From: Aquilaria yunnanensis
Taxonomy: Eukaryota > Streptophyta > Magnoliopsida > Malvales > Thymelaeaceae
DNA: 64,000 bases
Direction: 5' to 3'
Assembly: GCA_039654915.1 (NCBI GenBank)
Contig: CM077597.1
Coordinates: 35,996,001-36,060,000, forward strand
Part shown: positions 13,240-26,217 of the stretch, one piece after another
Layout of the letters: each line of letters opens with the position of its first letter
Numbering within the stretch: position 1 is the stretch's first letter
The notes under the pieces: generated by a model
Databases searched by the model: none
What the model saw: the letters and a program-made list of their open reading frames with translations, nothing else
What the model was told of the DNA's origin: nothing
Position numbers and translations under genes: made by a program

Positions 13240-15966
13240 TGTCAGGACCACATTTCAGTACTTGGCTAAGGCCAAGAAAAATGAGAAACATGCAATTAAA
13301 TACAAGGAGGACTCAATTGAACATGGTCATAGTGATGTGGATGCAAGACTACAAAACTATGTGCCTTGAGTGCACTTAAATGGAAGACTATGTTGAGTTT
13401 GGCAAGAAATAAAGTTGGAGGACTACATTGCACACTTAAACTAGTGATGTAAGTGAAACTACAAACCAGGAAAGGACAATTTCATCCATGCAATTTTCTA
13501 TGATGGCTAATGTGGGACTAGACCATTTTTAAGGACTTTTGGTCCATGGCCGGTTATGAACATATAATAAACTAATGGGAGTTGGCTAGTGGAGCTAATA
13601 GAATAATGGGATTTGGCTAGTAGAGCTAATAAAATATTGGGTTCTTGGAGAAAGAAAACAATTGTTTAAGGGGAAGCATTTGTTTAATGTGTTGGTGGAA
13701 GAGAATGGAATAGTTTAATGACAAATGAAGGGAATGTTGGCCAGTTATCAAGCACATTAACATTCCACTCATTTTTCATTTCCAGCATTTGTGAGTCTTG
13801 GAGAGCACTTGGCTGAAACCATCTTGTTCTTCATTGTTCTTCATTTGTTCTTGAGAGTTCTTGGCTGAAACTTGAGTGTTCTTGAGAGTTCATGTAAATT
13901 CCTAGCCAAAATCATGAAGATATCTTGTTGTGCATCAAGATTGAAGCTTGTTCTTGAAGAATCCAAGCTAGGCCAAAAGTGTTCTTGCTATGTTCATGAA
14001 ATTATCTTGGTGTTCTTAAAGTTGCAATGGTGTTCTAGAAGGTGGAAGTGCAAAATAGAATTTTGGAGCTTTGTTCTTGAGGTAATAGCTCAAGATTACT
14101 TGAATCCATGGTATATTTTCCATGAACAAGTGTTATGATGATTAAATGAAGGTTGTAATATGTTAGGCAACCTTGGATTGCAAGTTTGAAGCTTTGCCAT
14201 CAAGGAACACAACATGGGCGAATGGTGTTCGTGAATGTTCTTGTGTGTTCTTGGTGAGTTCATGGTGTTCTTGGCCTAGAATTGATGAGTTCATGAGTTT
14301 ACTTGAGTGTTATGTGAAACTCATGATATTTATGTCCAGGGCCGAAAATGAAAGGTAACTTGGACTTGGAGATTGAAGCTTGGAATGAAGCATTCAAGCT
14401 TATGTTGGTGAAATTGGCCAAGACATCATTGAAATTGAAGTTTAAAGCTTGGTTTTGAAGAAATCCAACCAAGGACAAATTTACTCAAGCTCAAAAGTTT
14501 GGTAAGGATTCATGTATTACTTGGTTTCTTAGTACTTTTTCCATGAGCAAGTAATTAGAGCTACTAAGTGATGGTCAAGATATACTATATGATCTTAGTA
14601 TGCTTGAAGGGCTATGGTGGAACTAATGGTTCTATGGTTGATTAGCTAATCAATAATGGCAAGTGTTAGAGTCCATGGTGGGTTTGGCCAATCTACCTGT
14701 ACTTGGAGCTCAAGGGGAATGGAGAATGAATTAGAGAAGGAATTTTGTACAAATGCAGATGGACACTTGCTAGTGGCCTTTGGCCGAATGTGGAATGTGG
14801 TGTGTGTGTGAGTTTGTGTGCTTTTGTTGATTGATTGTGCATGCTAACCAACTTATTATTGATATAAGTTGAATATAGGCTTTGGCCAAACTGTATTTTC
14901 TATGTCTTTGTGTCTTTGGTTGTAGGTACAAGCTTGATTATGGAGGTTAAGCTTATGCTTAACTAAATAGACTCCTTTGGAGTTGTAGTGGATCCTTACT
15001 GAGTTGTAAACTCACTGCCCTTATTGATTGAATTTTCAGGAAAGGGTAAAGAGCTTGAGTAATTGTGCTTATGTTTGGACTTCTTGGTTTTGAGTACCAA
15101 GTTTGCTTGTTGGCCAAGGTATGTGTGCCAACTTAATCTTGGCTTGAAAATGTGCATATATATCCAAGTCTTATGTAGGCTGAATTTAATGGCTTAAGTT
15201 TTGCAAGAGTTTAGCTGTGGGACTTGTGCTAGGAGGTGATGGTTGTGAGGACTTATGGCATTTGAGGTTGTGTGTACTTTGGAGACCATTAGTTTGGTCA
15301 TTTGGACTTGTACCTATAGTGCACCTTTTGTAGTACCTTTGAGCATTATGGGTAGTTTGTGTATTTATGGGTTGTGAGATTTGGACTTGTAAGTTTGGAC
15401 TATTTTGCATCCTTGGCATGTTGCCATGTAGTTGATGCTAGGTTGTTGGACTTATGCACTTTTGGGCCTTGGAAGGCCTTTGTATGTTGAACTTATGTTG
15501 GTTGCTTGTGTGCCAAGTTTCTTGGTTTTTATGAGTATGAGTATGTTATTATGGAATTGATATCCTTTTGTACTAGACTTGGCCGAATGCTCATGAACAT
15601 TTATGTATATGTTTTCAAACTTGAAAATGGATATGGGCTTCTTTGTTGCCATGCATATGACTAGTACACCTGATGTGCACACAAGATAAGCACTTAAAGG
15701 AAAAAGTACAAGTATTGCTTGTTTTGCAAGTTAATGGGTTGAGCTTTGCTTAGGCTGAAAGTAACTAAACAGAACTCTAACAGTAGCCCCTAGGCCACCC
15801 CCAGGCCCATAAAAATAAAAAGAATGCCCAATAACTTACCTAAAGAAAGTTGGCTAATTAAACTCTGATAATAACACTTAGAAACTTAAGTGTCCTAGAC
15901 TTTCTGGGTAGTGGATGGTGAGTGGTATTGAGTGTGCATGGGCTGGGGCCTATGTGGGGTGTGACA
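13240..15966 (+). mobile_element. Solo LTR of unrelated family B
   Basis: A 2727-bp insertion with LTR-like ends TGTCAGGACC and GGTGTGACA, flanked by the 5-bp duplication GAGTA (13235-13239 and 15967-15971). Removing it rejoins the A3 LTR exactly. There is no gag or pol inside, so a solo LTR is the best call; orientation is taken from the TG...CA ends alone and is arbitrary. It holds two adjacent copies of a unit of about 33 bp (gggagttggctagtggagc and a variant) near 13576-13640 and many ttcttg-type words. I do not recognise the parent family. Frames of 60-90 codons in it look like chance. Confidence 0.8.
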
Positions 15967-16075
15967 GAGTATGTACACTGGGGGTGTTGTTCTGATAATC
16001 TACATGGCACACCAATCTTGGAGTTTTAATGCATAGTTTCCGCACCATAATTAGATTACCTCGGAGTGGGTAACA
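15967..16075 (+). repeat. 5' LTR of A3, last 109 bp
   Basis: U5 end of the A3 5' LTR after B, ending gagtgggtaaca at 16075 directly before the primer site. It starts with the second copy of the GAGTA duplication. Confidence 0.85.
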
Positions 16076-16240
16076 GATGTTGGTATTAGAGCATGGTTTT
16101 TACATGTACATAGCATATAGATGCATTGCACACATCTACATACATGAACATAGTTTGGTTAACAACTAGTGTCAAGTACCATTGAAATACCTATGATCTT
16201 TATATGTCCTCTATGATGAATCATCAAGGCAGAAGTAAAC
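16076..16240 (+). promoter_or_regulatory. Leader and tRNA-iMet primer binding site of A3
   Basis: Primer site 16081-16092, TGGTATTAGAGC, matches the initiator-Met tRNA end except for one C-to-T change. Five spacer bases (gatgt) separate it from the LTR. The leader is the reverse-complement counterpart of 1034-1181. Confidence 0.82.
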
Positions 16241-16371
16241 ACGGTTGCCAGAAGGAGAGGCGAACCTTTCGGAATGCCTCTTACTGATTTTGGGAAATAA
16301 ACAAATGGAAAGAATAAAGGGAACCAAGGGCAATAGGGTGTACCAAACCTTGAAGCGGCTTAGGTTTGGTT
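16241..16371 (+). pseudogene. A3 gag, 5' fragment with lost start codon
   Basis: First about 130 bp of the A3 gag. The family start codon ATG is ACG here (16241-16243) before the conserved GTTGCC. A TAA follows within 20 codons. The fragment stops at the TGGTT duplication (16367-16371) where A1 inserted, and the same reading direction resumes at 42610. Non-functional. Confidence 0.8.
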
Positions 16372-18848
16372 TGTTAACCACTCTGGGGTAGTCCAATTAT
16401 GGTGCCAAAATTATGTATTTCGACTCCCAGGATTGGTAATATTCTGTAGACCATCAGAACACTACCCTTAGTATGCATACCCAAGTGGCCCTCTTGGGCA
16501 CTATGTAAACACATGCATATTGGTCCAACCATCACACACATATTCACATTTCATGCACACCATGGCAGTAAAGAAGGAAAACACTAGCACGAGTCTTAAT
16601 TTTGGCTACCACGCATTAGACAATCTTGTCAAGTTCTAGTAACCAGACAATGCACCTGTAACTTCCAGTAATAAACTGTATCATTCTAGGCATGTACCCC
16701 CCTATTTTCCTTGCTCCACTATCAAGTAGAGACTTAGACCAAACCAAGGAATTTTGTTTTAAATCAATAGTCCACCTGTGGACCAAGTTAAGGATTTTTT
16801 AAGTTGGTTACAAAATTCTGAACAAATGAATAGTAAATAAGCCAACTTTGCAACGTCATATCTTTGGCTACAGGACTCTAACTTCATAAATTCTAAATCC
16901 TAGTTCAACCTCCCAATCTTCTCTATATTTGGTCAAAATTTAATACCAATATTACTTCTACACAGGAGGATATAGAATTTTAACTACAAAGTCAAAATTA
17001 TGGTCACTTTATGACCATTTTGCCCATACAAAATTTCATGAGTGTGCAAACACTTCATTCAAAAAGGGAAAACCCTCAAAAGTTGTCCCATATATGTCCA
17101 TTACACATAGGAAATACATTCCCTTGCATTTGACAACCATATGTGGCTAAAACAGAATTTACAAGTAAGCAGCCCATCATTCACACTTAGGCAGCTCTGC
17201 ACCTCATCACTTACATAGCCAAAACATTACTCAACTGTTCACATACTTGTCCCATTTTACATACACTACATGTAAATGCATACACACACTAAAAAATCAT
17301 CTTAACTTAGCTAAAAATACACCCTGGGTTGCAGGAGTGCCTGAGACACAATGGACTCCAGAACAAGATGCTGGACAACTGCTGCATAACACAATAAGTA
17401 CCAGCACTAAAAACACCAAATGTGCTCCTAAAATCACCAAACTTTTCATATCATAACTAGACATATTGAAGTTTATGTACCTAAAATTTCAGATCAAAAA
17501 TCAAATAAAAAGTGTCAATTTGAATTAGATCTTTCTACTGAACCTGAAATGATAGAATTGAAAGGAGTAAGTTTGATTGAGAAACTTAGTAAGGTTAGCA
17601 CTTGGATTCAATAGGCAATGTAACCATCATTAATACTTGCATAAAGACACTAAAACACAAAAACCACAATGCATATATACAATATGTAGCAACCAAATGC
17701 AACGGCCATTCTTAACCAACAAACACATGGAATGCGGCAGCTACATATACCATAGGTTAGTCCATAAAACACATAATAAACATAACAAAATCACTATGGC
17801 AGCCCTCCTCAAGCTAATGCTTGGTCTTTGGAGGATATTAACAATAGTTAGTACTAACTTTGGGCTCTAGAAACCCTTGCTTCACTGTCATCTTTGTGCA
17901 CTTCATAGTAGGTCACAAAACCTTCAATAAGTGCACTCCCTTCACTAAGCTTGGTTCACAAAGCTCATGGCTCTCCTCCAAGCTTAGCCCTAGCTCCATG
18001 GTTGCTTGAAAATATAGAAAACAACCCATGAGAATAAGAGCACCCTTACCAAAGTGGATAGGCCAAAAATCAAGCTTGACCTTAAAGTATCCAAGCAATA
18101 GCTCTAGTTTTCTTCCAATTGCTTCCTTTTGCCTTCAATTTCAATCAATTGCAAGTTTGAAGGTTTGGTGCCTATGGAGGAAGTGTGGCTATGTTCTTTG
18201 GCTAGAGGAGGCCAAAAATGAGAGAGAGATAAATGAATTGGCCATAAATGAGCCTAAGGGCACAAAACACACTTAAACAAGCTTAACCCTGCTCTATGTC
18301 ATTTTCCTTGTCACTAATTATGGTTTCTTTGTCTTAAAGTCATTGGTATGCATGTACCAAAAATTTCTGACCCATTTACAAGCCATAGCTACCTGTCCCT
18401 AGGTGGGAAAACTTGAAATTGCTTCATTTGACTTAAGTCAAAGACATGCACATCCTAAGACCTACATCAGAACACTTAGGTCCTTTATCCCTTTTTGTGT
18501 TTTCTTTGTCCTTAATTGCCTTCCATAAGCAATTTGGTCCTCCTATAGCACTTATATACCATTCATACCCTTCCTATAACTCTCCAAAGCTCTTTTGTGA
18601 AAGTTTTGCAATTGAGTAGCCGAATTTCCAAAACCTTACAAAAGAAGTCCATAGGTTGCTTGACAAACAAGCAATCCTTAAAGCCTTTCTTGGGGGCCAA
18701 GTTACAAACTTGGAACACTTTTAAGGAGGTGTTCCTTATACCTTTTACCCCTCACACTTCAATCACTATGAATAGAATTACACGATATAATGGCTTTTTG
18801 ACCATTATGCCACACTTGTAATTCTCCCATTTTTGTGTGGTGGTAACA
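16372..18848 (-). repeat. 3' LTR of A1
   Basis: 2477-bp family A LTR; plus strand runs TGTTAACCACTC to GGTGGTAACA. The polypurine tract follows immediately at 18849 on the minus-strand side, which fixes it as the 3' LTR. Pairs with the 5' LTR at 40142-42609. Confidence 0.9.
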
Positions 18849-18867
18849 ATCCTCCCCCCCTTAAAAA
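18849..18867 (-). other. Polypurine tract of A1
   Basis: Minus strand reads AAGGGGGGGAGGAT directly before the 3' LTR, the RNase H-resistant primer for plus-strand cDNA synthesis. The same tract is at 47151-47164 in A3. Confidence 0.85.
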
Positions 18868-18899
18868 TTTTCATCCTCTAAAATAGGCTTTAGCTTCAG

Positions 18900-19740
18900 T
18901 TATTCTTTAGGATACCTTTCCTTATGGTCTTTTTCACTTCCCCAGCTTGCTTTTCTTTCAGAGCGGTGTGACCGCTGAACTTTAACCATGGGAATAAGTT
19001 TGTTTCTTAACCTTCTGGTATCCTTGGCTAAGATAGGTATAGGTCTCTTTTCATATGTCAAGTTAGGTTCCAACTGTATGTCTTCCACTACAATAGTATG
19101 CTTTGTGTCTAATAGACACTTCTTAAGCATACTGATGTGAAAAACATTATGAACACTTGACATGCTTGGTGGTAAAGCTAACCTATGTGCTACCTTGCCA
19201 ACTCCATCCAAGATCTCATAAGGACCTATGAATCTTCGAGCTAACTTAGTTCTTCTGCCAAATTTGATAGTGCCTTTGGTTGGTGCAACTTTCAGCCAAA
19301 CATTGTCACCAACCTCAAATTCCAAGTTTATCCTTCTTTTGCTCACATAGGTTGTGTTCCTTTTATTGGCTACCTTTAATCTCTCCTGAATTTTTTAGAT
19401 TTTGTCAGTAGTCTCTTCCATAATTTCAGGAACCAACTTTAGCCTGTCTGAGGTTTCCACCCAACAGTGGGGTGTCATGGACTTTCTTCCATATAATGCT
19501 TCATAAGGTGCCATGCCAATGGTGCTTTGGTAACTATTGTTATATCAGAATTCCACAATGGCAACTGTTGGTCCGATTCACCTTTGAAATCCAACATACA
19601 ACTCCTAAGCATGTCTTCCAATATCTGTACCACCCTTTCAGTTTGGCCATCAGTTTGAGGGTGGTAAGTAGTCTCCAGTGGATTTTGGTTCCTAGTGCTT
19701 TATGAAAATCACTCCAAAACCAAGCTATAAATCTTGGATC
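18900..19740 (-). pseudogene. A1 integrase core end, C-terminal domain and chromodomain-like tail
   Basis: The open stretch 19346-18900 (148 codons) holds the integrase C-terminal beta-barrel (GDNVWLKV, RFIGPYEIL, HNVFHISML) and a Tekay/Del-type chromodomain-like tail (LRNKLIPMVKVQ, then RYP). In plant chromoviruses that tail targets integration to chromatin (known of the family). It stops at RYPKE, short of the end seen in A3. Upstream, 19740-19347 encodes the core segment beginning DPRF. The conserved HPQTDGQTER segment sits in another frame, so there is a frameshift near 19680. The piece is severed at 19740 from the rest of the core (33489 onward) by the composite block. Confidence 0.85.
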
Positions 19741-20273
19741 TGTAACACCCCCATGTCCCACATGGGTGAATTGTGGGAAGCCTTATGTGGATATATAGGC
19801 TCCAATTCTAGAACATAAGCACCTAATGCTTATCCTCTTCATAAAGGATAGCCCATGTGGTGTGGGCAGGAATTCCATTGATCGGTTCTAGACTTGGGTC
19901 GTTATTGACGGTATCAGAGCCGACCCGGGACCATGATAGTGTGGCATAGTGGGTATGCACATGCATCGTCTACCGGGACTGATCCTGGATTTGAGAGCCT
20001 ACTTGGCCAGGGGCTAAGTAGTCTGATTAGAGATGTTACTTGGTCCGAGGAACCAAGAAATCCGATTGACCCCTAACAGGGACGTTGTGTACATAAGGGG
20101 GGGAGTTTGTATCACCCCCATGTCCCACATGGGTGAATTGTGGAAAGCGTTATGTGGATATATAGGCTCCAATTCCAAAACATAAGCACCTAGCGCTTAT
20201 CCTTTTCATAAAGGATAGCCCATGTGGTGTGGGCAGGTGTTCCATTGACCGGTTCTGGAGTTCGGTCATTACT
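19741..20273 (+). mobile_element. TRIM-L, miniature LTR retrotransposon
   Basis: 533-bp non-autonomous element with no coding capacity. LTRs are 19741-19906 and 20108-20273 (166 bp each, starting TGTAACACC and TGTATCACC). The primer site 19910-19920 (GGTATCAGAGC, initiator-Met tRNA) follows the first LTR, and the polypurine tract 20095-20107 precedes the second. Each LTR has a TATA-like ggatatatagg. This is the classic TRIM layout. It must be moved by another element's proteins (known of TRIMs). The LTRs carry no 5S-rRNA-like promoter, so it is not Cassandra. Confidence 0.9.
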
Positions 20274-20279
20274 GACATT

Positions 20280-23200
20280 TGTTACGACCCCAATTTTATG
20301 AACCTTAATTTTAAAAGATATCTTAAATTCCCAGAATTATAAAGCATTTAATTAAAAATAATTTAAGAAATATGTGGTAAAACATTTTATTCAAATTATT
20401 TTCCAAACAATGAGAGTATTAAATGAAATTAGAGTAGTTAAGTGACAATCCCCGCAAAACTAATATGTGCATAATATGTCAATTTAAACAAACCATATGT
20501 TTCCTTAGAAATCAAATAACACAAAGTTGAAACCCAGTCCCAGCCAGTTCTACTTTCAAGGGGCTACAGCGTACCCTCACTCAGTCTGCTCCACATCTTG
20601 AACCTCATTATATGGTTCAGTGTACTCTGTCTCCTTATAGTACTCACCTAAGAAAAACATGTTAGAAGGAAGGGTGAGCACAACTTGCTCAGTAAGAGGG
20701 AAGTATCAGGCCCATCACGTGGGTCCTAATATTCCCGTAACAAACAACAACAAATAACAAACTTTAAGTTGTAGCAATTTAATAAAAGAACAATTCCATA
20801 CAACATCATAACAACAATATCAAAGTCCTAGTAGCATGCTTGAACTACCATGCATATGCATAATTCTTTTTATCGATTAAATAATATCTTATTGATCGAT
20901 CATTTAATCCACAACTTAAATGCCGTCGAACGAACCTAGGGTGGTGCGTGTGTACATCACCCACTCTCGGGATAACTCTTAAGCCGTGCCACTAAGGATG
21001 TCACCAAGCTAGAGCCTCTCGGGATACCTACACCGAGCTAGAGCATCTCGTGATACCAGCCATAAGTATGGTCCCTCGCAATTTATGGTCTGGTAGCTCA
21101 CAAATCATATCTCCATACTCTGTGTCAATATCGGGTCATGACTAGGGACGGTTTGCTACCACCCTAACATGCCTCTCGGATTCGAATCGTCCGTTTCGAA
21201 CCTCTCAACTAAATTTACGGCTTGTTAGGTCATGCAGATATCGTTCGTCACCAACCATGCATGCCTCGTGTTTTATCTTACTCCTCAAATTCGTTATTTA
21301 ATGTAGCCTTGTGTATGACAATCATCAATCATATGCAACAGCCAATTGATGCATGACCATAGCTCATTTATTTTAGCTCTTTTTAGTAGAGTGTCATGAT
21401 TCTAGTGTATCCTATTTCTTTTATCGTGTTATCTTAACTTAGTGTTACATGATGTCATGACAATCAATGATATATATATATAAATTTAAGTGTATTTATG
21501 ATAAATGTTCATCTCACTTCTCGTGAATTCTTTCTAAGTTAGTCATTTAGCATTTACGCTCCTAATCCTTTATCTATCGACTTATAGTAATTTATTATGG
21601 CCCTAACATGGCACTAACGGTTGCTTTCAATCTCATCAAGTTGCTAGCGAGCTTGTCGACCCTAAAGATGGTATTAGCGGTGTTTGTCTCGCCGGCCCTA
21701 AACATGGTACTAACGGGTTTATTTAGGCGGTCCTAACATACTTCTAATTTAATTCTTGTTACAAGCGGTCCTAGTATGATACTAGCGCCAAACATACATC
21801 ATACATCACATCGTTACAACCATGCAACCAACCAACCAAAATTACATCTCAATGGAAGAGAACTAAAATAAAATAAAATAAAATTCTAGGAAAACTAATT
21901 AATTACCCAACCCATGTTGCCCACACATTTAAAGATTTTATTTAGCCCAATTTTTTATTTAGAATTTATTATTTGGGAAGAAGCTTATTTTGGGCCTAAG
22001 AGGGCCCACGAGAACTAACCCACTCTTCCCCCTTACCTAGTTCAGAATAATATGGTGAAAGGGGCGATTTCCTAGGACGGTCCTAAAAAAGGTTAGTAAG
22101 GTAGAAAATTAGAAAATATGCTAAAATTTAGACATTTTCCTAAATGTTACTTGGAAGGTTCATGTTCTTAACATCTAGGCCGAAATTTTACCTAGTGGGC
22201 AAAAAGGGTCTCAGGTTGTCTTCGGTGGCCTCTTGCCAATTCGGAATAGTGCCGGAAGCCTTCTTGATATTGATCCTAAAAATTACAGTGGCCACACACT
22301 AACTTATAAGATCATTTAATGGCTGTAAAATTGATCTTGGAAGGAAAAATTTTTATTTCGATTGCCAATGTGTTTTCGAGATCTCTGACCATCCGGGAGT
22401 CTAAAGAAGCGCCAAACTTCAAGTAAGGATTTTCTAACCCTTTGTAACAACATGGACAGAAAAGATAAGATAATTGTTAGAGCTGTAAGATTTGAAATTG
22501 GAAGCCCAAAAGAATTTTAAAAAAACTACGACGGCTTACCAGGGTTTAGGAGCAAGTGTGGACCCGATTGCACCGAAAACGAGTGCAAAATCCAAAACCT
22601 GGATTAACAATGATCTACCAAGAATTTACAGGAAAAATATAAGGACTTTAGGTTCTAGAAGAAAAGAAAAAAAAATAAAAGAGTAATACTGAAGAATTTT
22701 GGCTCACGAGAATCAAATCGGAATCGTCGGTACTCGTAGGATCATTTTTGTTGTCCGGATGTGCTTTCCCTTCAACTTAATGAACCTAAGCAATAATAGG
22801 GAATTAAATAGAATTCAAAATTGGTTGGATGATGGAGAAATAAAACCCCAAAGGGATGAACTTACACCGATTTGACAAAGAACGCAATCGAGATAACAAT
22901 GATACACAATGGTGTGATGATGATTCTTCTAGTGCAATGACTTCTCCTTTCCAAAGAACAAAACCAGCAATATTGGATTAATTAAAAGGCTATGTAGATG
23001 GAGTAAGAAGAATTTCGGAGAGAAATATAGTAAAAATATTATAAACTAATTCATTTGGCAAGAGTAGGATTAATGGCCACGGCGTCGGCCCTGGGTGGTG
23101 CGGCTTGGCAGCTGGAGAGGAAAAGAAATAGTTGAAGGAAAAACGAATATGCCTAGGTTTTGTTTTTCAAGAGAAGATTTCGGATCCTGACTTAGCTATA

Positions 23201-23831
23201 GTTACAGGGAGAAGGGAAGAAATAAAAAAAAAGTATGGTTAATGGGATAATTAGTCAAATAAGAAAAAGGTAAGTAGATTAAATCGGTTTAATTTGAAAT
23301 ATATATATATATATATATTCTAGTCAATCATGTGGCAAGAAGTTATATTTTTATACTAAGATAAAATTAGGGTTAAGTAAGAAATTATCTCATACAACAA
23401 AAGCACAAACCCGGTTTTAACCCTACCCGTGTGTAGGCTAAATTTTTGGAAACCTAAGCAAACGAATTCAGAACTGAGAGAGGTAAATTTCTTTTGACTC
23501 ATTTTTGTGGGAAGAATCCAATGGTGCTCCTAGATTTTCCAACTGATGCTTATTTGGAAATGACAGAAATGCCCCTAGTCTAAAGAAAATGACTTTGAGC
23601 TTCCGGTTTGGAATTTGACTTAATAACTACTAAATGAATTATCTAAGGATCAAGATTCTTAATTTTATATTAATTTTCTAAATTGATAGGTAAAAATTAC
23701 AAAAATACCCTTGAGGAAAAAAATGTTAATTAATTAATATTTATTTATTTAGTGTATTTACTTATTTTATTTATTTATTTATTTAGGGTAATTTGGTAAT
23801 TTTATTTTACGTAATTTCTAGGGTTATTACA
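20280..23831 (-). repeat. 3' LTR of G
   Basis: 3552 bp; plus strand TGTTACGACCCC to GGTTATTACA. Followed by the polypurine tract. Contains an AT microsatellite near 23300-23320 and a TTTA/TATT-rich stretch near 23745-23790. It has a single copy of the segment that is duplicated in the 5' LTR. On the plus strand, 22490-23130 contains short frames also present in the other LTR; I found no protein match. Confidence 0.88.
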
Positions 23832-23846
23832 GCATCCTCCCCTTGA
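23832..23846 (-). other. Polypurine tract of G
   Basis: Minus strand TCAAGGGGAGGATGC immediately before the 3' LTR, the plus-strand primer for reverse transcription. Confidence 0.8.
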
Positions 23847-23890
23847 AAGAAATTTGTCCCCAAACTTGAAAGAGGCTGTTGAGAAGTACC

Positions 23891-24940
23891 TTAAAGCTTT
23901 GGATACTTTTTCCGAAGTTCATCCTCAACTTCCCAGGTTGCTTCTTGCTCTCCATGATTATTCCAAATAACCTTTACCAATTGAATGACTTTGTTGCAGA
24001 AAACATTTTCTCTACGATCCACAATGGCCAAAGGCTCCTCGACGTAAGTCAAATCCTTGCATAACTGCAACGGCTCCCATGGAATAACATGTGCTGGATC
24101 TGGCTGATACTTTCGAATATTACTCACGTGGAACACGTTATGAATTCTAGCCAACTTAGGTGCTAAAGCTACTCTATAAGCCACCTCTCCAACCTGTTCT
24201 AAAACTTTAAAAGGTCCAACAAAGCACGGGGGTAACTTTCCTCTCACTCCAAAGCGTTAAGCTCCCTTAGTCGATGACACCTTTAGGAATACATGATCAC
24301 CAATAGAAAACTCCAAGGGACAACGCCTCTAGTTTGCATAACTCCACTGCCCATCTTGAACTGCTAGCAATCGTTGTTTGATTATTTTGACCTTATCTGA
24401 AGTTTGTTGTACCAAATCTAGCCGTAATAAAGGCCTGTCGCCCACTTCTTCCCAACACACCGGAGTACGAAAACTACGTCCATACAAAGCATCATATGGG
24501 GCCATCTGAATGCTGGAGTGATAGCTATTATTATAAGCAAACTCCACTAGTGGCAGGTCATTATCCCAGGAGTTCTTGTAATCTTGCGCACAAGCTCTAA
24601 GCATATCCTCAACAGTTTGTATAGTCCTCTTTAACTGCTCATCTGTCTGTGGATGATAAGCGGTGCTCATTAGTGTCACAGTGCCCAACTCTTCTTGTAA
24701 AGCCTGCCAAAACTGTGATGTGAATCGTGGATCCCTATCAGAAATAATGCTCCTTGATACTCCACAAAGATGAACTCTCTCAGATATGTATAACTCAGGT
24801 AATCTAGCTATAGGCCAAGTCTTTTGGATTGCCAAAAAGTGGGCTAACTTGGTTAACCGATCAACTATAACCCATATTGCATCATGTCAATGATGAGTGG
24901 CAGGTAGCTCAACTATGAAATCCATTGCAATGTCATCCCA
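23891..24940 (-). pseudogene. G integrase core, C-terminal domain and chromodomain-like tail
   Basis: 24835-24329 is the catalytic core: VSRSIISDRDPRF with the second catalytic Asp, then STAYHPQTD, then the conserved LPLVEFAYNNSYH. The position of the catalytic Glu, normally in a GQSER-type motif, reads EQLKR, so the Glu appears to be Lys and strand transfer would be lost. 24247-23891 (118 codons) holds the C-terminal barrel (CFVGPFKVLEQVGEVAYR, HNVFHVSNIRKY) and the chromodomain-like tail (NKVIQLVKV, EATWEVEDELRKKYP). Stops separate the two blocks and also interrupt 24836-24940, where the first catalytic Asp region should lie. Confidence 0.88.
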
Positions 24941-24943
24941 CTT

Positions 24944-26217
24944 CTATTGAGGAACCTCTAATGGCTGTAGCAGTCCTCCAAATCTCTGGTGTTCTACTTT
25001 GACCTTCTGAGAAGTCAGACATCTAGAGACAAACTCTACAATATCCTTTTTCAAGCCATTCCACCAAAAGCTTTTCTTCAAATCATGGTACATCTTGGTG
25101 CCCCTAGGGTGGATGGCCAACTGAGATGCATGTGCCACCGATAAAACATCATACTTCACTTCACTACCTTGGGGAACAACAATTTTGTTTTGAAATTTTA
25201 AGGTACGCACATCCACACTAAATCCTTTTCGCCCTAGAACTAACCATTCTTGGCATTGTGGATCCTCCTTTTGCGCCTCCTTGACCCTTGCCACAAGTGT
25301 AGGCTCCATATACAAACTGGCCATGAGAACCTGGGGTCCCTTCACTTGAACACCTAAGCTCATATGACTAAACTCCTCTAGTAGTTTCCACTCAGAAACC
25401 ACCATAGCATTCAGTTTAGCACCCGTTTTTCTACTCAAAGCATTAGCTACTAGGTTAGCTTTACCTAGGTGATATTGAATAGTGCAATTATAATCAGAGA
25501 GATATTCAACCCAACAACGCTGTCGATTATTGAGTTCCTTCTGTGACAATAGATACTGTAGGCTTTTGTGATCAGTGAAGACCTCAAACTCTTCTCCATA
25601 TAAATAATGTCTCCAAAGCTTGAATGCATTTATGACAGCTGCGAACTCCAAATCATGAGTTGGGTAATTAAGCTCATGAGGCTTCAACTGCCTAGACCCA
25701 TAAGTGATCACCTTTCCCGCCTGCATCAATACACAGCCAAGCCCCTGAAGTGATGCATCTATATAAACTGCAAAATGAATCCACCCATCAGGAAGAGTAA
25801 GAACAGGTGCAGAGACTAACCGCTTCTTCAACTCCGGAAAATTATTTTTGCACTGCTCGGTCCACTAGAATGGTTGATCCTTCTTAGTCAGTTGGGTCAA
25901 AGGGCGCGCCAGCTTTGAATAACCTTCTACAAAACGTCTATAATACCCAGGCAAGCCCAAGAAACTTTGAATCTCAGACACGGTCTTCAGTTGTTGCCAG
26001 TTTACCACAGCTTTAACTTTACTAGATCCACTAAAATTCCTTCCTTAGTTACCACATGGCCTAAAAAGGTGACACTGTCCAACCAGAACTCACACTTGCT
26101 CAGCTTTGCATACAACTTATGCTCCTTCAACGTATGAAGTGAAATCCTCAAATGTTCTCTATGGCTTTCAACATCTGGTGAGTAAATCAGAATATCATCT
26201 ACGAAAATGATTACAAA
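24944..26217 (-). pseudogene. G reverse transcriptase C-terminal part, RNase H and integrase zinc-binding domain
   Basis: The open frame 25831-24944 (295 codons) has RNase H with [15 protein letters not shown] (first catalytic Asp) and [19 protein letters not shown], then the H2C2 integrase zinc-binding segment ending [14 protein letters not shown]. The second Cys pair is partly lost (CLTS where CxxC is expected). 26217-25832 carries the RT FVDDIL active site (about 26205) and the palm/connection segments (SFLGLPGYYRRFVEG), with stops. The upstream open frame ends in a TAG at 26215-26217, just before FVDD. Confidence 0.87.

Noticed and set aside
13570..13640. Possible CRISPR-like or satellite array in B
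   Set aside because: Only two adjacent imperfect copies of about 33 bp; no array, spacers or cas genes, and the sequence is plant.
13872..14358. Two plus-strand frames (88 and 61 codons) in solo LTR B
   Set aside because: Rich in repeated gttcttg words; no domain and in a solo LTR.
19741..20273. TRIM-L as a Cassandra element with 5S rRNA promoter
   Set aside because: The LTR has no 5S-rRNA-like A box/C box block; only the general TRIM layout is shared.
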